64,000 nt of DNA from Virgibacillus sp. SK37 (GTDB taxonomy: Bacteria > Bacillota > Bacilli > Bacillales > Amphibacillaceae). Each line of letters opens with the position of its first letter. The stretch's first letter is position 1. The notes under the pieces are model-generated. The model was not told the origin of the DNA, ran no database searches, and was given only the letters and a program-made list of their open reading frames with translations. The translations under genes were made by a program, and so were the position numbers. Below are positions 1-7,637 of this stretch, in pieces. Location: assembly GCF_000725285.1 (NCBI RefSeq), contig NZ_CP007161.1:1411911-1475910 (forward strand), in the 5' to 3' direction.

Positions 1-28
1 CAATAGTAATAGGGAAGTGAAAATTAGT

Positions 29-868
29 ATGAAATTTGGTTGCCATGTATCTATAAAAGATGGCTATACGGAAGCAGCAAAAATTGCCAAATCTTATGGT
101 GCAGCAGCTTTTCAGTTTTTCCCGAAAAATCCCCGGAGCTTGTCTGTAAAGGATATTAATCTAGATGATGCCTCCATGTGCAGGGATTTTTGCCTGGAAA
201 ATTCCTTAGAATCCGTTGCACATACGCCATATCCTACTAGTCTAACACCACGTGACACAGAGAAACACAATAAAGTTATTACCTCCTTGCTGAACGATCT
301 GGAAATTGCTGAGGCATGTGGTACAAAGGGGATAGTTGTTCATTTTGGTAAGCAGCTGAAAGCGAATGATCCACTCCCAAGCTACCATTTAATGATTGAT
401 ATGCTAAATGAAGTGCTAAGCAGGTGGCAAGGAGATGCTAAAATATTACTTGAAAACAGTGCGGGCTTACCTGGAACAATGGGAACGACGATGGAAGAAC
501 TCGCTATGGTTCGTAAGTTAAGTGACTATCCTGATAAGATCGGATTTTGCCTGGATACCTGTCATGCTTTTGCCAGTGGATTATGGACAGGTAATAATTG
601 GGAGGAAGTAGTTGATAAGGCAGAGGAACTTCAGTTTTTCGAGCAGCTTGAAGTTATTCATTTTAATAATTCCAAGTATGAAACGGGTCTCGGGAAAGAT
701 CGCCATGCCAATATACTTTCTGGTGGTTTTATTACGGAAAAGCAATTTGAGGAATTCATACAAACACCTCAGCTAAGAGAAATTCCATTTATTCTAGAGA
801 CTCCAAAAGATACGATCTCACATAAAGAAGAAATACAACAGTTACAGAAAAAGTGGGGACATTTATGA
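29..868 (+). CDS. nfo: Endonuclease IV (AP endonuclease, Nfo family)
   Basis: Apurinic/apyrimidinic endonuclease of base excision repair, an AP2Ec TIM barrel with a tri-metal site. Metal-ligand motifs of the family are visible in order: HTPYP, VVHFGK, LLENSAG, CLDTCHAF and, near the C-terminus, IHFNNSK followed by a KDRH pair. From the ATG the protein is 279 residues, slightly shorter than the usual 280-297. I chose the ATG at 29 because the only Shine-Dalgarno-like stretch (AGGGAAGTG, 11-19) directly abuts the in-frame GTG at 17 and cannot serve it. The promoter lies outside the window or within its first bases. Nothing nearby is obviously co-transcribed. Confidence 0.93.
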   Translation: MKFGCHVSIKDGYTEAAKIAKSYGAAAFQFFPKNPRSLSVKDINLDDASMCRDFCLENSLESVAHTPYPTSLTPRDTEKHNKVITSLLNDLEIAEACGTKGIVVHFGKQLKANDPLPSYHLMIDMLNEVLSRWQGDAKILLENSAGLPGTMGTTMEELAMVRKLSDYPDKIGFCLDTCHAFASGLWTGNNWEEVVDKAEELQFFEQLEVIHFNNSKYETGLGKDRHANILSGGFITEKQFEEFIQTPQLREIPFILETPKDTISHKEEIQQLQKKWGHL

Positions 869-1104
869 AAACTGTTTAGCAAAAGTGGAAGTAAGAAATC
901 AGATCTATAGCGGGTGAGAAGCCAAACTCTAATTAGATTTGCAAGTTTTTATATGGGAAGGGGACACCGCATTTTCAATATCCCCATGGAACCAATAGAA
1001 TGATTATTGGTGAATTGGATAACGAAATAACAGTGAGTAAATGAGATCGAACTATCTGACTTTTAGAAACCGATTTATGCAATATATATATCGAACCATT
1101 AAAA

Positions 1105-1635
1105 TCAACTTAAAAATAAAGCGCCATAAATTAAAGCACCCAGCACCACATAAACTGGACTAACTACTCTGACTTCCAAGAAATAGTAGCCTGCACCAGT
1201 AAGAATGAGTGTGTGCAAAATACCTGTATCAATATATGAATCAGCAAGAAACTCAAGTGTCATGGATGCAAGTAATACAGCGATTGTTGGGCGAATGATT
1301 TTCGTCAGCTTTTTCACGCGAGGAGCATCCTTGTATTTCATTAAAATGCTTAACAGGACAATTAGTAATATAAGAGAAGGTGCTACAGATGCAAATAATC
1401 CTACAATTGCGCCTAATATTCCAGCCTGATCATAGCCAATATATGCCGCCATCTTTGTAGCAATTGGTCCTGGCAACCCGTTTCCTAACGCTACAATTTC
1501 ACTGAATTCCTGGTTTGTCAGCCACCCATATTCATCGACAACTTCTCGTTGAAGCAAGGGAATCGTTGCTGGCCCACCACCGTAGCCCAGAATATTAGAG
1601 ATGAAATTAGCATAAAATATTTTCCAGTAGATCAT
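1105..1635 (-). CDS. Chromate transporter, short-chain ChrA (second half)
   Basis: Half-size CHR-family membrane protein (176 aa, one CHR domain, about six membrane segments) for chromate efflux. The signature GYGGGPATIPLL near residue 18 and LPGPIATKMAAYIGY near residue 54 are typical. Short CHR proteins work as pairs of different subunits, and this gene overlaps the upstream half-ChrA gene by 4 bp (1632-1635). Start ATG at 1635 follows a good AGGAGG. Bacillus subtilis YwrA/YwrB are the analogous pair. The substrate is inferred from the family; no sensor gene lies beside it. Confidence 0.88.
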   Translation of the reverse strand: MIYWKIFYANFISNILGYGGGPATIPLLQREVVDEYGWLTNQEFSEIVALGNGLPGPIATKMAAYIGYDQAGILGAIVGLFASVAPSLILLIVLLSILMKYKDAPRVKKLTKIIRPTIAVLLASMTLEFLADSYIDTGILHTLILTGAGYYFLEVRVVSPVYVVLGALIYGALFLS

Positions 1636-2201
1636 GACCTATCCTCCTGCTTCGATGTATCATTATCAATTCCTGGACCATTTAAAAAGAGAGCATAACC
1701 AATTAGTAGTACAATGACTATAGCTGGATGTATTCCTAGAACTTCTATAATTAATACACTAGCGACAACCAATACAATTGTTGGTTTCCAACCCATGAGA
1801 AATTGTGACTTCTTTATAAAATCCCATGCAAGTACACCGATCATAACTCCTGCAATAGGAAGCACACCCTTAGACATGCCATGGACCCATGGCTTATCCT
1901 TATAAGCATTCAATGTCGTTAATAAAATTATAATTAATATTGCTGTTGGCAGAACGGTTGCCATAATGCAGTTTACCATACCCCAAAAGCCCTTAAGCCG
2001 CCAGCCGATATAACCAGACATTTTTGTGTTAATCGGGCCAGGTAATGTGTTCGCAAGTGACAGGATATCAGCAAATTCATCCTCATTCATCCATTTGTAT
2101 TTGCCTACGACCTCTTTATGCATGAGAGGAATAGCTGATAAACCACCACCATATCCAAGCATACCTGCACGGAAGAAAGCTATGAATAAATTCTTATGCA
2201 C
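1632..2201 (-). CDS. Chromate transporter, short-chain ChrA (first half)
   Basis: The partner half-size CHR protein, 189 aa, transcribed first in a two-gene operon. It carries the same duplicated signature as its neighbour (GYGGGLSAIPLM, then LPGPINTKMSGYIGW) and several hydrophobic segments. The start is a GTG at 2201 with AAAGGAG about 12 nt upstream, a rather long gap, so translation may be modest. The pair probably forms an antiparallel heterodimer, as proposed for short-chain CHR families. No transcriptional regulator is adjacent, and the roughly 300 bp upstream (2202-2505) hold only promoter-length DNA and the terminator of the next minus-strand gene. Confidence 0.87.
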   Translation of the reverse strand: MHKNLFIAFFRAGMLGYGGGLSAIPLMHKEVVGKYKWMNEDEFADILSLANTLPGPINTKMSGYIGWRLKGFWGMVNCIMATVLPTAILIIILLTTLNAYKDKPWVHGMSKGVLPIAGVMIGVLAWDFIKKSQFLMGWKPTIVLVVASVLIIEVLGIHPAIVIVLLIGYALFLNGPGIDNDTSKQEDRS

Positions 2202-2458
2202 GTGAAAAAACAGCTCCTTTCTAGAGTTATTTAAAGACTAACTAATGAAAATACTCTATCTATTTTACCCTAACTTTCTATGTAATCAAATATTTACTTG
2301 GGAGCATGTGATTAACCGTTTTTAATAAAGTACGATGGTAATTTTGATCTACTTTTACTCCTTCTCGTATAGGGGAATATAGAGTTAGACAAAGAATTCC
2401 TTGTAAGTATGAAGAACCTGTAGCTGATGTGAAAGTTACTGTTTGTTTTGTTTACTAA

Positions 2459-2491
2459 CGAAGAAAAGCCTGGGTAGCTTACCCAGACTTT
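2459..2491 (-). terminator. Rho-independent terminator of the copper-storage-like gene
   Basis: CTGGGTA (2470-2476) and TACCCAG (2480-2486) form a perfect 7-bp stem extended by AAAG/CTTT. On the minus strand the hairpin is followed by a T-rich TTTTCTT tract. It lies 15 bp after the stop codon at 2506. The rest of 2202-2458 shows no coding capacity. Confidence 0.75.
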
Positions 2492-2505
2492 ATAATAGGA
2501 ACCCG

Positions 2506-2833
2506 TTATGCAACCTTTTTACATTGATCGGCACATTTAAAGCAAGCTTCTGCACATGCCTGGCAATGATCGTGATTATGCTTTTTACATTCATTTCCAC
2601 AAGCTTCACATATTTTTGCGCAAACAGATGCTAATTCAGATACAAAAGGAGTTCCTCTTGAAATTGCCTGTTCCAGGTAACCACAAATATCTGCACACTC
2701 TCTGTCCAGCCGAATACACTCTGCCATCATTTTAATGTCATCTTCCTGTAAACATGCATTATAACAATGATTGCAAGCTTCCATACATTCAATGTAAGAC
2801 GTTTAATAATTGTTGATGCTGTTCGTGAGCCAT
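2506..2833 (-). pseudogene. Four-helix-bundle copper-binding protein (YhjQ/Csp3-like), frameshifted near the N-terminus
   Basis: The product is Cys-rich and all-helical, with repeated CxxxC pairs (ACNHCYNAC, CADICGY, CAKICEACGNEC, CQACAEACFKCADQC), the pattern of cytosolic copper storage proteins and the YhjQ group. The only well-placed ribosome site (AGGAGGG, 2841-2847) serves an ATG at 2833 that reads MAHEQHQQLLNVLH and then hits TGA at 2791-2789. The Cys-rich part continues in another frame from codons for ECMEACNHC. Removing one base near 2791 joins the two frames into a protein of normal length, about 107 aa. Either the gene is broken by a 1-nt insertion or the base is a sequencing error. 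A downstream ATG at 2784 could start a 92-aa product but has no clear ribosome site. Confidence 0.78.
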
Positions 2834-3067
2834 TTTAACACCCTCCTGGATTATGTTTGTTTTTAAATTACCCACAATTCCTGGGATTAAACGGAAATTT
2901 ATAAATTCCATAAAATCTGCATACTTTTTAATAAACATTCTTTTAACTAGAGTTACGATAAATAGAATAGTATATTTTTAATTTAAGGCTATTTGGGAAA
3001 ATAAGTTATGATATTTTTTACTAAAATAAAGTCAATCAACTCTAATATTTTGACAGAAAATTATATA

Positions 3068-3117
3068 TTGACAAATTATAGAAAGTTAACATATAATAAT
3101 GATTGATTGATCAATCA
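3068..3117 (+). promoter_or_regulatory. Promoter and TetR-type operator
   Basis: A consensus promoter (TTGACA at 3068-3073, 18-bp spacer, TATAAT at 3092-3097) is followed at the expected start point by a perfect 14-bp palindrome, TGATTGA/TCAATCA (3104-3117). A palindrome placed over +1 of a gene for a TetR repressor points to autorepression. Confidence 0.8.
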
Positions 3118-3137
3118 TTTATTTGGGAGTGAGATTA

Positions 3138-3731
3138 ATGGCAAAACCGAAATCAAATCAAAAAGAAGAACAAATCTTTCAAGCGGCTTTAAAGCTTTTT
3201 TCTGAAAGCGGTTTTTCTAAAACAACTATTAAGGAAATTGCACAAGAAGCAGACGTAAGTTTTGGTACCGTTTTTACATATTTTGATACAAAAGAATCTT
3301 TATTCTACTCCTGTGTGGCTAGACCGTTAGAGGAAGTGAAGGAACGATTTTTACTACCTCGCGAATTTTTGGAAGAATTGACAATTGATTCCCTAACAAG
3401 AATGGTGGCAGAACACATCCACTATTTCTGGGAACAAGAAAGCTATATACGGCTAATTCAGTATGTTATTGGGCAACCACAACGCTTCTCAGAAATGAAG
3501 TTATTAGATGAATTTGCTGAAGAATTTATTCTATTTATTGAAGATGTAGTACTTACAGGAATGAAAAAAGGTTTCCTTCCAGAAAGTGATCCAACGGAAG
3601 TGGGATACGGATACTTGGCATTTCTAAACGGAGCCCGTTTAACCTATACAGATAAAGCAAATGTTAGGTTAACGAATGCTTTTGAAAAGCAAGCGCTTCG
3701 CTTATTTGGAATTAATAAACGGGAGGAATAA
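3138..3731 (+). CDS. TetR/AcrR-family transcriptional regulator
   Basis: A 197-aa regulator with a TetR N-terminal helix-turn-helix (TTIKEIAQEADVSFGTVFTYF, residues about 33-53) and a ligand-binding C-terminal half without a recognisable specific subfamily. I chose ATG 3138 because GGGAGTGAG (3125-3133) is correctly spaced for it and not for the in-frame TTG at 3123. It is transcribed from a strong promoter covered by a palindrome, so it probably represses itself and the MFS gene 5 bp downstream. The inducer is unknown and may be a substrate of that transporter. Confidence 0.9.
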   Translation: MAKPKSNQKEEQIFQAALKLFSESGFSKTTIKEIAQEADVSFGTVFTYFDTKESLFYSCVARPLEEVKERFLLPREFLEELTIDSLTRMVAEHIHYFWEQESYIRLIQYVIGQPQRFSEMKLLDEFAEEFILFIEDVVLTGMKKGFLPESDPTEVGYGYLAFLNGARLTYTDKANVRLTNAFEKQALRLFGINKREE

Positions 3732-3736
3732 AGGGT

Positions 3737-4975
3737 ATGAACAAGTTTCATCAACTCCACCGAACCATTAAAATACGCTTACTACTCCAGTTTGCGATAA
3801 ATGTTACTACGATGACGATCTTGCCTTTTATTGCAATTTATTTTAGTAACCTGGTAGGCGCAGCGATCACAGGAGTTCTAGTCATTCTTGTATTACTTTC
3901 AGGTATTGCTGGGGGGTTATTCGGAGGGTATTGGTCTGATAAAATGGGCCGAAAAAAATTAATGGTTATTGCTGAGTGTGGTATTGGTTTCACTTTTCTT
4001 TTGATTGCCACGGTTAATTCTCCTTGGGCGGTTATGCCTTATATCAGTTTTCTTTTATTTATGGTAAATATGTTTTGCAATGGAATCTATGTACCAGTTT
4101 CCAGCTCAATGATTTACGATATTGTAGAAACGAAGGAACGCACTTTTGTTTTTACTGTTCTGTACTGGGCATCCAATTTAGCTACAGCAATTGGAAGTAT
4201 AACGGGAGCATTTTTATTTGAGAGATATCATTTTTATTTATTTATTGTTGTTGGAATGATCTCAATCATTTCTGCAGTCATAACATATTTGTTCATAGCT
4301 GAAACATATTACCCAAAGAAAGTGAATACTTCATCTGTTTCCATATACGCTAATTATAAAGTTGTTTTTAAGGATAAGTTATATGTTATTTTTTTAATTG
4401 CAAGTTTATGTGTCTTCTCATTAGAAGCTCATTTAACCAATTACATTGCAATTTATTTGGAGAGTAACGTACTTACTCAACAATTATTCGGTCTTCTTTA
4501 TGTGGATGGCATAAGAATGATTGGAATCCTGCAGGTCGAAAATACTTTACTGGTGGTATTTGCAGTGGGGATAGTTGCATGGCTGGCAAATAAGAAGTCT
4601 GATAATAGTAGATTACTAGGCGGAATGTTACTATATGTAATCAGTTATTCTTTATTAAGTTACACTACGATTCCTATGCTATTAATCATCTGTATGCTAT
4701 TTGTTTCTATTGGTGAACTAATGTTTATACCGGTTCGACAAAGTGTCTTAGCTGAAATGACAAAAGAAACAAACCGAAGTTCCTATTTGGCACTAGATAG
4801 TTTCTCAGGGCAGGGGACTATGATCATCGGAGGAGCAGCTGTTACATTGGGAGCAGTTCTTCCTTCTTATATAATGAGTGTCCTTTTTTTTCTTATAGGA
4901 ATTACAAGTGTGCTACTGATGAAGTTTGTTGTAAGTAAAAAAGAAGCTCTTGTTACAGGGAATCAAAAACTTTAG
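3737..4975 (+). CDS. MFS transporter (drug-efflux type)
   Basis: A 412-aa major facilitator with about 12 membrane segments. The loop 2-3 signature is present as GGYWSDKMGRKKL near residue 63. It most resembles the small-molecule/multidrug exporters (YttB/MdtH-like set), though the substrate cannot be read from the sequence. It starts 5 bp after the TetR gene with GGGAGGAATAAAGGG upstream, so the two form an operon and the repressor probably controls efflux. The coding region ends before a 1-kb stretch holding only very small genes. Confidence 0.85.
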   Translation: MNKFHQLHRTIKIRLLLQFAINVTTMTILPFIAIYFSNLVGAAITGVLVILVLLSGIAGGLFGGYWSDKMGRKKLMVIAECGIGFTFLLIATVNSPWAVMPYISFLLFMVNMFCNGIYVPVSSSMIYDIVETKERTFVFTVLYWASNLATAIGSITGAFLFERYHFYLFIVVGMISIISAVITYLFIAETYYPKKVNTSSVSIYANYKVVFKDKLYVIFLIASLCVFSLEAHLTNYIAIYLESNVLTQQLFGLLYVDGIRMIGILQVENTLLVVFAVGIVAWLANKKSDNSRLLGGMLLYVISYSLLSYTTIPMLLIICMLFVSIGELMFIPVRQSVLAEMTKETNRSSYLALDSFSGQGTMIIGGAAVTLGAVLPSYIMSVLFFLIGITSVLLMKFVVSKKEALVTGNQKL

Positions 4976-5116
4976 GTTAGTTATAACAATACAATTCATG
5001 TTTTTATGTAATTCAACACAAGATACGAATATATTGTTCTTGTATTAATGTTAATATTTTGAAATAATAAATGAAAGTCATTAGTTCAAATGGTGTATTA
5101 GGATGTGTAGGAAGCA

Positions 5117-5275
5117 ATGGAATTCGTTATACAAACGCTTTTTATTTTCTTAATTATGATGGTTATTAGTTCCCTTTTAAATATATTTTTAAAAACAACA
5201 AAAAAAGTTGACTGGTTGATGTCACTATTAATCAGTTTCGTACTTTCGATCATTTTTGTTGTAGTGTTAAATTAA
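5117..5275 (+). CDS. Small two-segment membrane protein, unknown function
   Basis: A 52-aa reading frame starting ATG at 5117, preceded by AGGAAG. It holds two hydrophobic stretches (residues about 4-24 and 34-51) separated by a short basic loop (KTTKKVDW), giving a helical hairpin. I do not recognise a family. It ends 16 bp before the next small gene, so the two are probably co-transcribed. Its evidence is the compact hydrophobic design and the fit with the downstream gene's ribosome site. Confidence 0.5.
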   Translation: MEFVIQTLFIFLIMMVISSLLNIFLKTTKKVDWLMSLLISFVLSIIFVVVLN

Positions 5276-5291
5276 GAGGGAGGTTTTTAGG

Positions 5292-5462
5292 TTGGATATT
5301 ATGCTTCTATTTGGAGTAGGTTTTGTTGGGATTCTGATTATAATTATCGGGATTGCTTCGCTCGTTTTGAGGAGAATTACAGGACCGAATAGAGACTTAC
5401 AGATAAAAGTAAAGTATTTGGAGAATGAAGTGGAGAAACTGAAAAGGACAAAAGCGGATTAA
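5292..5462 (+). CDS. Small membrane-anchored coiled-coil protein, unknown function
   Basis: A 56-aa frame with a TTG start at 5292, 8 nt after a near-perfect GAGGGAGG (5276-5283). Residues about 4-25 form one membrane helix rich in Ile/Gly, followed by a basic turn (LRRITGPN) and a charged heptad-like helix (DLQIKVKYLENEVEKLK) that should form a coiled coil in the cytoplasm. The layout is that of a small membrane-tethered scaffold or regulator. No family is recognised. The strong ribosome site is the best argument that it is real. Confidence 0.6.
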   Translation: MDIMLLFGVGFVGILIIIIGIASLVLRRITGPNRDLQIKVKYLENEVEKLKRTKAD

Positions 5463-5566
5463 GAGCTGTAAATAATGGCCACTGAGATGCTGTATTAGAA
5501 TATTTTGAAAACATATAGAAAAAATTCAAGAAATGTATTGTAGACACTTTTTATCATCTGATTGTT

Positions 5567-5575
5567 TGGTATACT
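5567..5575 (+). promoter_or_regulatory. Extended -10 promoter of the holin-like toxin mRNA
   Basis: TG at 5567-5568 and TATACT at 5570-5575 make an extended -10 element; no good -35 is visible. Transcription would begin near 5582 and give a leader of about 60 nt before the toxin start. Confidence 0.6.
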
Positions 5576-5642
5576 GGTAATAGTGTAATAAGGCTTGTCA
5601 TGGGTGGTGGCTCAACTCCCTTCTGAAAGGGGGTGATGCCTC

Positions 5643-5720
5643 TTGACAGTATTTGAGACATTGGTTTTAATGATCTCGTTTGCAACGTTGATTGTTGCTT
5701 TATTGTCGGAAAAAAAATAA
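5643..5720 (+). CDS. Holin-like type I toxin (Hol_Tox family)
   Basis: A 25-residue hydrophobic peptide with a TTG start, TVFETLVLMISFATLIVALL then SEKK, the typical shape of the 'putative holin-like toxin' family (one membrane helix, Glu near the N-terminus, basic C-tail). A very strong ribosome site AAAGGGGGTGAT (5626-5637) precedes it. That site can be hidden locally (CCCTT ctg AAAGGG) and over long range by CCCCCTT at 5779-5785, as expected for type I toxins whose mRNA is kept silent. An antisense RNA from the opposite strand overlaps its 3' end. The toxin presumably acts on the cell membrane; toxicity is inferred from the family. Confidence 0.78.
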   Translation: MTVFETLVLMISFATLIVALLSEKK

Positions 5721-5856
5721 CCACCCAAGCCTAGCAAGCAATTAGGGTGGTCATTTTATGCGCCTTTTTTGTGAGCTGCCCCCTTGAAGGGCTATTACAC
5801 GGAGGCTTAATGGTGTATCAGCGCCATTAGGCCTTTTTTATTTTATGAACATTCTA
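5711..5856 (-). ncRNA. Candidate antisense antitoxin RNA
   Basis: On the minus strand a promoter (TTGATT at 5889-5884, 16-bp spacer, TATACT at 5867-5862) would start an RNA near 5856. It would run toward the toxin gene and end at the hairpin GGGTGGT/ACCACCC (5751-5720) followed by a run of Ts (TTATTTTTTTT). The product of about 145 nt overlaps the 3' untranslated region of the toxin mRNA, the arrangement of txpA/RatA-type loci. Boundaries are inferred. Confidence 0.6.
5803..5845 (+). terminator. Terminator of the toxin mRNA
   Basis: AGGCTTAATGGTG (5803-5815) pairs with CGCCATTAGGCCT (5822-5834) and is followed by TTTTTTATTTT. It would end the plus-strand toxin transcript within the antisense overlap. 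Confidence 0.75.
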
Positions 5857-5976
5857 TTTATAGTATACCCTATTTTAGATTAAAATCAAACCTTGTATGG
5901 GCAGCGCGGTAATCTATAAATAAAACAATTTAACTTTATAAGTTCTAAAATCACTGCATCGTAAAGGAGAATACAA

Positions 5977-6699
5977 GTGAAGCATTATTTGTTGCTAGGA
6001 TTACTGCTATGTTCTGCTTTTCTGTTAACCGGATTTGTACGTGTGGATTATTATGTAAATGTTGATGAGGATGAAAATGCAGATATAAAGCTTGTGGCAG
6101 AAACAGATGAATTTAATAAAGCGGAGGTAGAACAATACATTACGAATAATTTTCTCAACAGCTTAGAAAATGAGCCATATAAAAATTTGAGTTGGAAGGT
6201 CTATGAATTGAAAGATAAGACGAGGTTTGAAGCGAATACCAATTATGAAGGTATGTATAAAGAATTTGATCTACAGCATTTTGGGGAATTTTCTATTGGT
6301 GGTAATTCCAGTGGAAGTTATTTAAACCTACCATTTTATAGTAAAGGTAGTTTTGATGCTGTAATGTATATTAGAGAAAACGCGCCGGAAGGTTTTCTTG
6401 ATCAGCATTTTTTAAATGAAAATGTAGATATGCAAGTTCATGTCCGTCTTCCTTTTCCGGTAAAATCTCATAATGGAAAATATAATGGAGAAGAAATTGT
6501 GTGGGAGATTAACCCATATGAAAAAAATGATTTGTCCTTTACTTATGTGAAAAATCAGCTTTATATACCGTTTTCATTTTTGCTTGCTATTATAATTACT
6601 GGATTAATCTTCATCAAAAAACGAAGGAAGAAGAAAAAGCAGTTGAGTGAAACACCTATTCATGCCGAAGAATTTAATTATGAAAAGGTAATTCATTAA
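5977..6699 (+). CDS. Exported, membrane-anchored protein (LppM/DUF3153-like)
   Basis: A 240-aa protein with an N-terminal signal segment (LLGLLLCSAFLLTGF), an extracellular beta-rich region of about 180 residues, then one membrane helix (FSFLLAIIITGLIFI, about 198-212) and a basic cytoplasmic tail (KKRRKKKKQ). This type I topology and the opening VRVDYYVNVDEDENADIKL resemble the LppM/DUF3153 group, whose role in Firmicutes is unknown. The signal cysteine at residue 12 does not sit in a proper lipobox. GTG start at 5977 follows AAAGGAG. It stands alone between the toxin locus and the heme operon. Confidence 0.6.
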   Translation: MKHYLLLGLLLCSAFLLTGFVRVDYYVNVDEDENADIKLVAETDEFNKAEVEQYITNNFLNSLENEPYKNLSWKVYELKDKTRFEANTNYEGMYKEFDLQHFGEFSIGGNSSGSYLNLPFYSKGSFDAVMYIRENAPEGFLDQHFLNENVDMQVHVRLPFPVKSHNGKYNGEEIVWEINPYEKNDLSFTYVKNQLYIPFSFLLAIIITGLIFIKKRRKKKKQLSETPIHAEEFNYEKVIH

Positions 6700-6812
6700 G
6701 TTGAACTTAGATAGCAATATTCGTGTACTTTTAGGAAGGGAAATAATAACTCCTTGTGAAAACTGCAGAAGAAAATATGTGTTGGGAGATCCTAAACAAA
6801 AATATAAAAGTT

Positions 6813-6882
6813 GATGGGCAGTAATACCCCCACTTAAGGCCGAAAGGGGGAAACCGGATTAGTGGGGGTATTGCTGCCCATC
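6813..6882. repeat. Long imperfect palindrome, 22-bp arms
   Basis: The arms 6813-6834 and 6861-6882 are complementary over 22 bp with one G.T mismatch, enclosing a 26-nt loop that contains a smaller GGCC..CCGG-type pairing. No T-run follows on the plus strand. On the minus strand it lies 13 bp past the end of the heme operon, where it could act as an mRNA-stabilising or terminating structure, but a poly-U tail is lacking there too. Confidence 0.7.
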
Positions 6883-6894
6883 ATGGTTGTTAAG

Positions 6895-7230
6895 TCATCG
6901 CGCAGGATGATGCTGTACACATACCTTAAACATGGATAGCTCTGACCCTAGAATGGGATTATCCTCAGGTTCTTGTTGATCTTCCTTATTTGCTGCATGA
7001 GCTTTTTCTGATGCTCTGCTTTCTCGCCACGCATCGAAGTAGGATTGATCCTCCCACGTTGTGCAAATTTGCAGTTCATCATGCTCTTCTGTATTTTCCT
7101 TTTTGAGTACTTCCATTAATACAAAACCGTCAAAAGTATGTACGGACTTTGCAGTTTTAAATCTTGCAATCACTTCTTCTGTTCTGCCTTTTTTTATACG
7201 AAGCGTGTTTACTGCTTTCATCATTGTCAT
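6895..7230 (-). CDS. Heme-degrading monooxygenase, IsdG/IsdI-like
   Basis: A 111-aa protein of the antibiotic-biosynthesis-monooxygenase fold. The IsdG catalytic triad can be matched: Asn8 (KAVN), Trp68 (DAW) and His78 (KAH). It would open the heme macrocycle in the cytoplasm and release iron. It is the last gene of the operon, starting 4 bp inside the stop of the ankyrin gene with GAGGAGG upstream. Being co-transcribed with a Fur-controlled ABC importer suggests that importer carries heme or a heme-derived iron source. A second, longer relative (HmoB type) lies at 63475. Confidence 0.85.
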   Translation of the reverse strand: MTMMKAVNTLRIKKGRTEEVIARFKTAKSVHTFDGFVLMEVLKKENTEEHDELQICTTWEDQSYFDAWRESRASEKAHAANKEDQQEPEDNPILGSELSMFKVCVQHHPAR

Positions 7231-7637
7231 CTTATAGCCTCCTCAGTTAATAATGTTTGCAAGTAGTTTAACACTGGTTCTGCTGGTTTTCCACCCATCT
7301 CTGCATGACGAATAAGCGGGATGCCATGTGGGCCCTTAGAGTGAAGTGCACTAGGTTGCGTGTCAATGATTCCTTTAACAATAGATAGCTCACCAAGCAT
7401 CGCGGCTGTGAAAATATCCATGCGTGCTCCTCGTTCTAAAAGCCATTCAGCGATATCTCTGTTTCCAGTATGAGCAGCTGCCCCAAGCCCACTTTCCCAA
7501 TCATCCATATTCCAATTGATCACAGCATGGAGGAGGGCAGGTTCTTGTTCAATTAATCTCTTTACTTCTATAAAGTTACCGTGAGCGGCGATAATGTATT
7601 CTCTTATTAATTCTTGATCTAATGGTTGTTTATTCAT
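7227..7637 (-). CDS. Small ankyrin-repeat protein in the iron/heme operon
   Basis: A 136-aa soluble protein with about three ankyrin-type helical hairpins (GNFIEVKRLIEQEPALLH; AAHTGNRDIAEWLLERGA; AMLGELSIVKGIIDTQP). It overlaps the ATPase gene by 4 bp upstream and the monooxygenase gene by 4 bp downstream, so its production is coupled to both. Ankyrin repeats normally bind other proteins, so it may dock the monooxygenase to the transporter or handle a cargo protein; that role is inference. The start ATG at 7637 follows AAAAAGGAG. Confidence 0.75.
   Translation of the reverse strand: MNKQPLDQELIREYIIAAHGNFIEVKRLIEQEPALLHAVINWNMDDWESGLGAAAHTGNRDIAEWLLERGARMDIFTAAMLGELSIVKGIIDTQPSALHSKGPHGIPLIRHAEMGGKPAEPVLNYLQTLLTEEAIR

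Noticed and set aside
869-1104. Short frames between nfo and the chromate genes.
   Set aside because: All are under 20 codons or lack a ribosome site; no recognisable content.
5643-5720. Phage holin at 5.6 kb and 48.2 kb.
   Set aside because: No phage genes are near either copy and both have type I toxin regulation, so the holin-like name refers only to family similarity.
6701-6814. A 37-codon frame (TTG start) containing a CxxC after the 5977-6699 gene.
   Set aside because: The ribosome site is weak and far, it runs into the 22-bp palindrome, and there is no family match.
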